Of a stretch of DNA of 14,887 nt, positions 1-6,268 are shown in pieces. The notes below the pieces were generated by a model that was given only the letters and a program-made list of their open reading frames with translations, was not told where the DNA came from and searched no databases. Every line of letters begins with the position of its first letter. Position 1 is the stretch's first letter. The DNA is from Thermohalobaculum sp045106875 (GTDB lineage: Bacteria > Pseudomonadota > Alphaproteobacteria > Rhodobacterales > Rhodobacteraceae): the NCBI GenBank assembly GCA_045106875.1, contig JBGCFK010000399.1, positions 1-14,887 of the forward strand. The letters are read 5' to 3'. The translations under genes were made by a program, and so were the position numbers.

Positions 1-1
1 C

Positions 2-214
2 TTCGAGGCCATTGGACAGCCCAATTACGGCCCGCACGCCTTCCGGCACATGCTGGCACGCCATGCGGTGAACACCTCCACATCAGTCGCCGAGTTCGGT
101 GCCAACTCCCAGAACCTCGGCCACACCGATGTCCTGACCACCCTGCGCAGCTACGGCCAGATCAGCCGCGAACGTCAAAGGGAGTTGGTGACGGGGTTGA
201 TCGAAGATGTGTGA
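2..214 (+). CDS. Tyrosine recombinase / phage-type integrase, C-terminal end only (5' truncated by window)
   Basis: An open frame runs in from the window edge and ends at TGA 212-214, giving 70 residues. It carries the C-terminal half of a tyrosine recombinase catalytic domain. The HxxR box is HAFRH (residues 12-16 of the visible part), the LGH box is LGHTD (39-43), and the nucleophile context is TTLRSYG with Tyr51. These residues belong to the family that cuts and rejoins DNA through a 3'-phosphotyrosine during integration and excision. The gene points at the 3' end of tRNA-Ser 122 bases downstream, a common insertion target, so it probably belongs to a genomic island or prophage lying to the left. 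The N-terminal DNA-binding part, the first catalytic Arg and the start are outside the window. I am confident of the family; the element it serves is inferred. Confidence 0.85.
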   Translation, partial: FEAIGQPNYGPHAFRHMLARHAVNTSTSVAEFGANSQNLGHTDVLTTLRSYGQISRERQRELVTGLIEDV

Positions 215-336
215 TGCCTCGATCTGCCGATGCTAGCGCGGTAGCTGTCTTAGGTGCGATTGTGGGAGCAAGTGTGGGAACAACTTTGTGTTCCTGGAGG
301 ATTATTGAATTAAAACAAGTTCTTATGGGAAGATTC

Positions 337-426
337 TGGCGGAGAGACAGGGATTCGAACCCTGGAGACGGTCTCCCGCCGACACACTTTCCAGGCGTGC
401 GCCTTCGACCACTCGGCCACCTCTCC
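337..426 (-). tRNA. tRNA-Ser (anticodon GGA)
   Basis: The minus strand folds as a class II (long variable arm) tRNA. The acceptor stem is GGAGAGG with its partner CCTCTCC-type 3' strand, and the D arm contains TGGCCGAGTGG. The anticodon stem CACGC/GTGTG closes a CTGGAAA loop with anticodon GGA, which reads UCC/UCU serine codons. A long variable arm follows, then the T arm with GGTTCGAATCC. Discriminator G (340) and CCA (337-339) appear to be encoded, giving 90 nt. Its 3' end faces the integrase gene fragment, so the T-arm/acceptor half is the likely attachment site of the element on the left. Confidence 0.95.
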
Positions 427-436
427 GGCGCGGCGG

Positions 437-465
437 ACACTAGTCCCAGCCCATTCGCAACGCAA
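437..465 (-). promoter_or_regulatory. Possible promoter of tRNA-Ser
   Basis: On the minus strand TTGCGT (460-465) is followed, after a 17-base spacer, by TAGTGT (437-442). The -10-like box lies about ten bases before the tRNA 5' end at 426. Both hexamers match the sigma-70 consensus only partly, so this is a position-supported guess. Confidence 0.3.
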
Positions 466-523
466 GGGGCGAACTGATGCCGGGACAGGCTCATCGCTTG
501 CTTTATTTCCGGCAAGGGACCAT

Positions 524-1342
524 ATGCCCGACTGGGACGGAGCGAAATTCTCAGGGGAGCACGCCTTGCGATTGTTGCGCAGGCTTTTCAGCAGTGACGA
601 GGCGTTGCCCACGGGTGGTGACGTGGCGATTGCGCCTGAGCGCACCGTCTACGTAATCGGTGATGTCCATGGCCGTGACGACCTTCTGGTGCGGCTCCTC
701 GAGAAGATCGAAGCTGATGCCGCGAAAGTGCCTGCCGATCCACCAGTGATCATTTTGGTCGGAGACTACGTGGATCGCGGCGAGGATAGCGCGGCGGTGC
801 TGCGCAGGGTCTTTGCCCTCGATAACGCTTCCGAAGATGTGATCTGCTTGCTGGGCAATCATGAATGCATGCTGCTCGATTTCATCGACGCAGCTTCCGA
901 CACGGGTGGCCGCTGGCTGCGTCATGGCGGACTTCAAACGCTGGGCAGTTTTGGCATCGGCGGTGTGACGGACACGTCTCCTGCCGCTGCATTGGAGGAA
1001 GCGGCGGCCGCCTTGGCCATTGCCATGGGGGATGACCTTGTTGCCTGGCTGCGAAACCGGCCGCTGGACTGGCAATCCGGCAATCTCGTGGTGACCCATG
1101 CAGCGCTTGATCCGGAGTTGCCCGTGGACTCTCAACCCGATCGTTTCAAACTCTGGGGCCATCCGGAATTCATGCAACGGGGCGGGCCGCCGGGCCTTTG
1201 GGTCGCCCATGGCCATGTGATAGTGGACCTTCCCGAAGCCAGAAAAGGGCGGATATCTGTTGATACAGGCGCCGTCTTTACTGGCAAGCTGACCGCAGCG
1301 GTGCTTCGGCCGGGCGGCGAACCCGAGTTTATCCAGACATGA
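524..1342 (+). CDS. Metallophosphoesterase, serine/threonine protein phosphatase (PPP) type
   Basis: This 272-residue cytoplasmic protein has the ordered metal-site motifs of the PPP/calcineurin-like phosphoesterases: GDVHGR (46-51), GDYVDRG (80-86), GNHE (111-114), a later metal-ligand His in VTHAAL (H192), and the AHGH pair near 229-231. These bind two metal ions that activate water for phosphoester hydrolysis. Bacterial members act on phosphoproteins or on small phosphorylated or dinucleotide substrates; nothing here tells which. The ATG at 524 is preceded by AAGGGA (514-519) at a suitable distance. The stop overlaps the ATG of the rhodanese gene (ATGA at 1339-1342), so the two are probably translationally coupled. 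No signal peptide or membrane segment is visible. I am sure of the family and unsure of the substrate. Confidence 0.88.
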   Translation: MPDWDGAKFSGEHALRLLRRLFSSDEALPTGGDVAIAPERTVYVIGDVHGRDDLLVRLLEKIEADAAKVPADPPVIILVGDYVDRGEDSAAVLRRVFALDNASEDVICLLGNHECMLLDFIDAASDTGGRWLRHGGLQTLGSFGIGGVTDTSPAAALEEAAAALAIAMGDDLVAWLRNRPLDWQSGNLVVTHAALDPELPVDSQPDRFKLWGHPEFMQRGGPPGLWVAHGHVIVDLPEARKGRISVDTGAVFTGKLTAAVLRPGGEPEFIQT

Positions 1343-2862
1343 CAGTTTCGACATGCACTGCGGCAGAGCTGCAAACCTGGCTTACGGATGGTAACGAACT
1401 TGCGCTGCTGGACGTGCGTGAGGCAGGCCAGATTGGCGAGGGCCACATCCTCTTCTCGGCCCCCGTGCCCTACAGCCGGTTCGAGATAATGCTGCCCCAG
1501 CTTGCACCAAACCCTGCCGTTCGCATGGTGTTGGTCGACAATGACGACGGTGTCGCCCTCCGAGCAGCCGCGCGGGCGGAGGCACTTGGGTATACGGCCG
1601 TACACGTCCTGGCGGGCGGTGTTCTGGGGTGGGCGAGCTTGGGCCGGACGCTGTTCAAGGGCGTAAACGTACCCAGCAAAGCCTTTGGCGAGTTGGTTGA
1701 GCACGCTTGCGATACGCCGCGCTTGTCTGCAGCCGAGGTGCAGGAACGTGCCGCCGAGATCGTGCTGATAGATGGTCGCCCGGCGAACGAGTACAATCGC
1801 ATGACAATTCCAGGTGCGCAGAACTGTCCGAACGGAGAACTCGCCCTGCGGATTGGCACTCTGGTCCCGGACCCCACAATTCCCATTGTGATCAACTGTG
1901 CCGGGCGCACTCGATCGATTATTGGCGCGCAAACCTTGCGGGATCTGGGATTGCCCAACCCTGTCTATGCGCTGGAGAACGGGACGCAGGGCTGGACCCT
2001 GTCGGGTCTGGAACTGCAACGCGGCGCCAAGCCCAAGCTTGCAAAACCAGAAGCAGATCTGTCATTGCGGCTTGAACTGGCTAAGGAATTGGCCCGACGT
2101 TACGGCGTTGGAACCATTTCTACCGCTGCACTGACCCAGTGGCAAGCCGATCAGAGCCGCACGACCTTCTTGCTGGATGTCCGCACCGCCGAAGAACGTG
2201 CCGAGGCACCTGCGCCCGCTGCTGTGCATGCACCCGGTGGTCAGTTGGTGCAAGCGACGGACCAGTGGATTGGTGTGTGCGGGGCGAGGGTTGTCATCGT
2301 CGATGGCGGGGATGTGCGTGCGCTTGTGGTCGCGGCATGGCTGGCGCGACTGGGCCACGAGGTTCATGTTCTCGAGGGCGGGGTTCCGGCGTTACCCGAA
2401 ACCCGGCTTCCAACCCAGAATATGCCGACCGATTTGCCGGTTGTTCTTCCAGCGGACCTACCGGGCGACGCCCGGATTTTGGATCTGCGGGCCTCGGCAA
2501 AATATCGTGCAGGGCACCTGCCCGGCGCCGAATGGGCAATCCGCCCGCGCTTGTCGATGGACTTTGGTTCTGCACCGATTGTGCTGATTGCTGATGATCC
2601 GGCAGTCGCTCAACTTGCCGCTGTTGATCTGAGAGAGGCAGGCGTTACTGACATCTCGCGGCTTGATCCTGCTTGGCAGAGCCCCGGCACGTCTTTGCAG
2701 TCAAGCACTGATACCCCGTCAGATACGGATCGGATCGACTATCTGTTCTTTGTGCACGACCGACATGACGGCAATCTCGCAGCGTCTCAGGCCTATCTCG
2801 ATTGGGAAACCGGGCTGGTTGCGCAACTTGACCCGCGCGAGCGGGCAGTCTTCAAGATCTGA
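1339..2862 (+). CDS. Multidomain rhodanese-like sulfurtransferase (four repeats, one catalytic Cys)
   Basis: The 507-residue protein appears to hold four rhodanese folds, at about residues 5-105, 128-225, 258-350 and 368-445. Each starts with a strand of the LLDVR type (LALLDVREA, VLIDGRPAN, FLLDVRTAE, ILDLRASAK), and several end with a GG-W or GGV segment. Only the second has the active-site loop with cysteine, INCAGRTRS (Cys187), which would carry the persulfide during sulfur transfer. In repeats 1, 3 and 4 the equivalent position looks like Asp (VLVDNDDG, VIVDGGDV, VLIADDPA), so they are probably structural or ligand-binding. A conserved-looking tail follows (466-507, YLFFVHDRHDGN then many charged and aromatic residues). 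The gene overlaps the phosphoesterase by four bases and ends 15 bases from the convergent cupin gene. The sulfur acceptor is unknown. Confidence 0.85.
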   Translation: MTVSTCTAAELQTWLTDGNELALLDVREAGQIGEGHILFSAPVPYSRFEIMLPQLAPNPAVRMVLVDNDDGVALRAAARAEALGYTAVHVLAGGVLGWASLGRTLFKGVNVPSKAFGELVEHACDTPRLSAAEVQERAAEIVLIDGRPANEYNRMTIPGAQNCPNGELALRIGTLVPDPTIPIVINCAGRTRSIIGAQTLRDLGLPNPVYALENGTQGWTLSGLELQRGAKPKLAKPEADLSLRLELAKELARRYGVGTISTAALTQWQADQSRTTFLLDVRTAEERAEAPAPAAVHAPGGQLVQATDQWIGVCGARVVIVDGGDVRALVVAAWLARLGHEVHVLEGGVPALPETRLPTQNMPTDLPVVLPADLPGDARILDLRASAKYRAGHLPGAEWAIRPRLSMDFGSAPIVLIADDPAVAQLAAVDLREAGVTDISRLDPAWQSPGTSLQSSTDTPSDTDRIDYLFFVHDRHDGNLAASQAYLDWETGLVAQLDPRERAVFKI

Positions 2863-2877
2863 TCCGGCCAGTTCTTC

Positions 2878-3387
2878 CTACGCGGCGCGGATCGGTGAGC
2901 GTGTCACGTTGTCAAGATTGGCCCCCTCGATCCGGAGCAACCGGGTGGGTGCGACCCGCTTTGGCGAATGGACTGCTCCTGGCCGATAGAAATGCGCATC
3001 GCCGGGCGCCAGCGTATAGACCTTCGTGGGCGCGACCAGTGCAGGGTCGCCCCCTGCGGCTGGGGTCGTAATCTGCCAGTCAGTCATGACGGTCTCGCCC
3101 TCTGCCTGGCCGTAGATCGCCCAGCTTGGACCATGGTCATGGGGGCCGGTCTCGGCGGCATCGCCATAGACATGTCCACAAATGCAAAAGCCAAGCTCCG
3201 GGTCTTCAAAAAGCACTTCACGCGGGTGCACACCTGGCGCGCGGTCGGCAAGATGAGTCGCGCTGAACCCGGGATCCGTCAGATATCCGCTGAGAAGATC
3301 ACAGATTTTGTCTGCACAGGCCTCGATCGGTTGATCCTTCAGCAGGACCCGTATCCCGGCCGCCAGACTCTCCAAAGTATGTGCCAT
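2878..3387 (-). CDS. Small cupin-fold metalloprotein (cysteine dioxygenase-like / COG5553-like)
   Basis: This 169-residue protein has a single cupin barrel. Motif 1 is GPHDHGPSWAIYGQAEGET, with candidate metal ligands His83, His85 and a Glu at 96 or 98. Motif 2 is PGDAHFYRPGAVHSP, with His140. Cupins of this kind bind Fe(II) or another divalent metal, and many are dioxygenases. The HDHG..W context recalls thiol dioxygenase-like proteins, which would fit the sulfurtransferase next door, but substrate residues cannot be verified by eye. The minus-strand start is preceded by GGGAGGA a few bases upstream. It is convergent with the rhodanese gene and divergent from the amidohydrolase (71-base gap), so it is a monocistronic unit or shares a divergent control region. 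Fold confidence is good; reaction confidence is low. Confidence 0.75.
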   Translation of the reverse strand: MAHTLESLAAGIRVLLKDQPIEACADKICDLLSGYLTDPGFSATHLADRAPGVHPREVLFEDPELGFCICGHVYGDAAETGPHDHGPSWAIYGQAEGETVMTDWQITTPAAGGDPALVAPTKVYTLAPGDAHFYRPGAVHSPKRVAPTRLLRIEGANLDNVTRSPIRAA

Positions 3388-3458
3388 ACGATCCTCCCTT
3401 GCCGAGTGCGGCAGATCCTGACTAGCATTCGTTCAAACAATCGCGCCGGAGCACGCTT

Positions 3459-4691
3459 ATGTCCATGACCATCTTCACCAACGCCATGATGCTTGATGCC
3501 AGATCGGACGCGCCTCGCGAGGGATCACTGTTGGTGGATGGCGGCCGCATCAAGGAAATCTCGGATGGGCCGATCACCGCCGAGGGCGCACGGGTTATTG
3601 ACCTCGGTGGACGCACGCTGATGCCCGGTCTGATTGACGCGCATGTGCACGTGAAGGCGACGGCGCTGGATCTCTCGGTACTGATGCGCACGCCTGTCAG
3701 CTATCTGATGGGCCAGACGCACGCGATCATGAAGGCGATGCTCATGCGCGGGTTCACCACTGTGCGCGATGCCGCGGGTGCGGACCGTGGGCTGGCCGAT
3801 GCGGTGGACCATGGACTCTACACCGGCCCCCGGCTTCGCGTGTGCGGGCTGGCGCTGTCCCAGACCGGAGGGCACTCCGACACGCGGCCTGTGACGGTCA
3901 TGTCGTATCCCTCCGACATCGAGCGCCACAATCACCTTCAACACCTGGGACGCATCGCTGATGGCGTCGACGAATGCAGGCGGGCTGCACGGGACGAGCT
4001 GCGCAAGGGCGCGCATCATGTGAAGATCATGGCGGGCGGCGGAGTATCCTCACCGTCCGATCCGATCGAGAACACGCAGTATTCAATGGATGAGTTGATC
4101 GCCATCAATGAAGAAGCCGCCGCCTGGCAGACCTATACCATGGCGCATACGTATACACCCGAGGCGATCACCATGTCGGTCAATGCGGGCGTGCGCACCT
4201 GCGAGCACTGTAACCTGATTGACAAACCCACCGCCGCGTTGATGGCCCAGAAGGGCGCCTATCACGTGCCCACCAACATCACCTATCATGCGCTTAACAA
4301 GCACGGTGCCGAATGGGGTTTCCCGCAGGTGTCCATCGACAAGCTGGGGATGATCGTCGATGTCGGGCTGGAAGCGGTCGAGAAAAGCAGGGATGCAGGC
4401 GTGAAGATCGGATTTGGGACGGACCTTCTGGGGCCGTGTCACCACTATCAGGCCGATGAATTCGGGTTGGCAGCGGAGGTCTTGGGCAACAAGGGCGCGC
4501 TTCACGCCTCTTTGGAAGTGAACCCAGAAATCATGCGGATGGACGATGTGGGGCGCCTTGCGCCCGGCTATCTTGCCGACCTGATCGCGGTGGATGGAAA
4601 TCCGCTCGAGGACATTACCTGCCTGCATGATGACGGGGCCAAGATCCCGTTTGTGATGAAGGAAGGCGTGGTGTTCAAGAACCTGTTCTGA
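3459..4691 (+). CDS. Metal-dependent amidohydrolase (imidazolonepropionase/prolidase-like)
   Basis: The 410-residue protein is a complete amidohydrolase-superfamily enzyme. An N-terminal beta-sandwich strand leads to DAHVH (metal ligands His62 and His64). HVKIMAGGG follows (Lys189, probably carboxylated to bridge two metals), then TMAHTY (His230), CEHC (His250) and GFGTD (Asp322). The chain closes with the usual ADLIAVDGNPLED segment returning to the sandwich. This residue set places it with binuclear Zn enzymes of the COG1228 type, which includes Xaa-Pro and other dipeptidases, N-acyl amino acid hydrolases and imidazolonepropionase. It is cytoplasmic with no signal peptide. ATG 3459 has GGAG (3448-3451) at seven bases; an in-frame ATG at 3465 is less well placed. 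The next operon lies 309 bases downstream. Substrate unknown; an amide or aryl conjugate feeding the aromatic pathway is a speculation. Confidence 0.85.
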   Translation: MSMTIFTNAMMLDARSDAPREGSLLVDGGRIKEISDGPITAEGARVIDLGGRTLMPGLIDAHVHVKATALDLSVLMRTPVSYLMGQTHAIMKAMLMRGFTTVRDAAGADRGLADAVDHGLYTGPRLRVCGLALSQTGGHSDTRPVTVMSYPSDIERHNHLQHLGRIADGVDECRRAARDELRKGAHHVKIMAGGGVSSPSDPIENTQYSMDELIAINEEAAAWQTYTMAHTYTPEAITMSVNAGVRTCEHCNLIDKPTAALMAQKGAYHVPTNITYHALNKHGAEWGFPQVSIDKLGMIVDVGLEAVEKSRDAGVKIGFGTDLLGPCHHYQADEFGLAAEVLGNKGALHASLEVNPEIMRMDDVGRLAPGYLADLIAVDGNPLEDITCLHDDGAKIPFVMKEGVVFKNLF

Positions 4692-4716
4692 CGCCAAAAC
4701 CCTCCCGTTGGTGGAT

Positions 4717-4732
4717 TGTTTCACGTGAAACA
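4717..4732. other. parS: parS centromere site (ParB-binding palindrome)
   Basis: TGTTTCACGTGAAACA is a perfect 16-bp palindrome. It is identical to the classical chromosomal parS consensus bound by ParB in many bacteria. ParB loads here and spreads, and with ParA and SMC organises and segregates the origin region. The site lies 25 bases after the stop of the amidohydrolase gene. No parA or parB gene is in the window, which is normal because parS sites are scattered around the origin. A chance perfect 16-mer is very unlikely in 15 kb. Confidence 0.85.
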
Positions 4733-4754
4733 TTCAATGAGAAGTTAATCCACA

Positions 4755-4841
4755 ATGTGCAAAGATTTGCGCACAAACAGTCCCTGCTGGTCAGAAACGG
4801 CGATTGGTCTCGACGAATCTTGGTGATGTGTAAAGATCTGC
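4755..4841. repeat. Pair of 16-bp near-identical direct repeats upstream of the pob-pca operon
   Basis: ATGTGCAAAGATTTGC (4755-4770) and ATGTGTAAAGATCTGC (4826-4841) match at 14 of 16 positions and start 71 bases apart, close to seven helical turns. The first copy also forms an imperfect dyad, TGTGC...GCACA (4756-4775). Tandem spaced sites in front of a catabolic operon suggest operator half-sites for an unidentified regulator; this is inference from position and similarity. Confidence 0.4.
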
Positions 4842-4875
4842 TGAACGACACGTTAAAATCAAGCTCCTCTCCCCT

Positions 4876-4920
4876 CTTCATCTTGCTGAAAATACCTCGG
4901 GGTGCGGGGCAGAGCCCCGC
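4876..4920 (+). repeat. Rhodobacteraceae-type intergenic repeat with GC-rich hairpin, copy 1
   Basis: The 27-bp unit 4876-4902 begins CTTCATCTTGCTGAAAATAC and ends CCTCGGGG. It is followed by a perfect hairpin GCGGGGC-AGA-GCCCCGC (4904-4920). A copy in the opposite orientation, identical at 26 of 27 positions, lies at 10594-10620. The pattern of conserved unit plus variable GC hairpin is one I recall from roseobacter intergenic regions. No U-tract follows the stem, so termination is only possible. Confidence 0.7.
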
Positions 4921-5000
4921 GGAGCCCGAAGGGGTATATACACAACCGAAGGCTTGCGCGCGCGGACATACTCGTGTGTTGATGCGGCCAGAGGTATGAT

Positions 5001-6263
5001 GTGACAATCGAGACGACCAATACAGTCATTGTAGGTGGCGGGCAGGCCGGTTTGGCGGCCAGTGCCCACATGGGCATGCTTGAAATTCCGCATATCGTGC
5101 TGGAGCGCGATCGGATCGCCGAAAGCTGGCGCACGCGCCGCTGGGACTCGTTAGTAGCCAATGGGCCCGCATGGCACGACCGGTTTCCGGCACGCGAGTT
5201 CGACGTCCCTCCTGACAGTTTCGCCAGCAAGGAGGACGTCGCGGCGTATTTCGAAGGTTTTGCCCAGCAGATCGAAGCTCCGATACGCTGCGGGGTCGAG
5301 GTGCAGGACGTCCAAAGGCTCGAAGCTCGGACCGGGTTTCGTTGCGAAACCTCCCAAGGTGTGATCGAGACGCACAACGTCATTGCAGCCACGGGTCCGT
5401 TCCAGATCCCTGTAATCCCGCCGCTGGTGCCCGAGAACGCGCCTTTTCATCAGATCCACTCGCATGTCTATTACAACCCCACGCAATTGCCCGAAGGCGG
5501 CGTGCTGGTCGTGGGTGCAGGGTCCTCGGGTTCGCAAATCGCCGAGGAATTGATGCGATCAGGGCGCCGGACATACCTGTCAGTCGGCCCGCACAACCGC
5601 CCGCCGCGCAGCTATCGAGGTCTCGATTTCTGCTGGTGGCTTGGTGTTCTGGGTGAATGGGACGTTCCCACGCTTGACCCACGCACGGCCCATATCACCA
5701 TTGCAGTCAGTGGAGCAAATGGAGGGCGCACTGTGGATTTCCGGCGGCTGGCGAGCGAAGGGATGGTGCTGGTTGGTATGGCAAGCGGGTTCGAGAACGG
5801 CCTCATGACCTTCGCGCCAGATCTCGCCAAGAACATAGCAGCGGGGGATGCGAACCATATTGGAATGCTGGACAAGGCCGACGCATATGCTGCGCAACAT
5901 GGCCTGGACCTGCCCGATGAGCCGGATGCGCGCCATATCGGTCCTGATCCCGATTGCGTGACGAGCCCTCTGAGGCAGCTGGACTTGGCCGCTGCAGGCA
6001 TATCCACCATCATCTGGGCCACGGGCTACCGTCAGGATTTTGGCTGGCTCAATGTCAACGCATTCGGAGAGGACGGCAAGCCGGATCATCACCGTGGGAT
6101 CTCGGCAGAGCCCGGGGTCTACTTTCTCGGCCTGCCTTGGCTGTCGCGGCGCGCCTCCTCATTCATCTGGGGCGTCTGGCACGATGCGAAACATATCGCG
6201 GACCATATCGCCGTCCAGCGCGGGTATCAGGCTCATCGCATTCAAGCTCAAGGATCGATCTGA
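5001..6263 (+). CDS. Flavin-dependent monooxygenase (CzcO/YUC-like, class B type)
   Basis: The 420-residue protein has two Rossmann dinucleotide sites: the FAD-binding VGGGQAGLAAS near residues 11-20, and the NADPH-binding VGAGSSGSQIAEE near 171-183. Between them comes FHQIHSHVYYNP (149-160), a variant of the FxGxxxHxxx(Y/F) fingerprint of class B flavoprotein monooxygenases. The late IIWATGY segment is also typical of the family. Such enzymes use NADPH and O2 for Baeyer-Villiger, N- or S-oxygenation. Start is GTG 5001, because the nearby ATGs at 4996 and 4999 run straight into TGA; GAGG at 4991-4994 is the likely ribosome site. It ends five bases before pobA, so it heads the catabolic operon. 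Its substrate is not known. A role in producing 4-hydroxybenzoate or a related acid is suggested only by position. Confidence 0.85.
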   Translation: MTIETTNTVIVGGGQAGLAASAHMGMLEIPHIVLERDRIAESWRTRRWDSLVANGPAWHDRFPAREFDVPPDSFASKEDVAAYFEGFAQQIEAPIRCGVEVQDVQRLEARTGFRCETSQGVIETHNVIAATGPFQIPVIPPLVPENAPFHQIHSHVYYNPTQLPEGGVLVVGAGSSGSQIAEELMRSGRRTYLSVGPHNRPPRSYRGLDFCWWLGVLGEWDVPTLDPRTAHITIAVSGANGGRTVDFRRLASEGMVLVGMASGFENGLMTFAPDLAKNIAAGDANHIGMLDKADAYAAQHGLDLPDEPDARHIGPDPDCVTSPLRQLDLAAAGISTIIWATGYRQDFGWLNVNAFGEDGKPDHHRGISAEPGVYFLGLPWLSRRASSFIWGVWHDAKHIADHIAVQRGYQAHRIQAQGSI

Positions 6264-6268
6264 GCGCG

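Larger units (their letters stand above)
4692..5000. other. 309-base intergenic region with parS, direct repeats and hairpin repeat
   Basis: No convincing gene is present. In order it holds a perfect parS palindrome (4717-4732), two near-identical 16-bp repeats (4755-4770 and 4826-4841), the 27-bp Rhodobacteraceae-type repeat (4876-4902) with its 7-bp GC hairpin (4904-4920), and a short leader to the GTG start of the flavin monooxygenase. The promoter of the catabolic operon must lie here or in the preceding gene. I could not find a convincing sigma-70 pair. Confidence 0.7.

Noticed and set aside
241..285. GTGGGAGCAA / GTGTGGGAACAA near-repeat as an integrase arm site
   Set aside because: It is short and imperfect with only two copies; it could be chance and cannot be supported without the rest of the element.
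211..477. Small plus-strand frame across the tRNA-Ser gene
   Set aside because: It is read through the tRNA complement and has no ribosome site or motif.
1132..2019. Minus-strand frame (295 codons) across the phosphatase/rhodanese junction
   Set aside because: It is antisense to two coupled genes with clear motifs and has no motif of its own.
4745..4755. TTAATCCACAA as a DnaA box near parS
   Set aside because: It has an extra base relative to TTATCCACA and there is no cluster of boxes, so an origin is not supported here.
5954..6268. N-terminal extension of pobA by 105 codons
   Set aside because: It overlaps the end of the flavin monooxygenase in another frame, and PobA homology begins just after ATG 6269.
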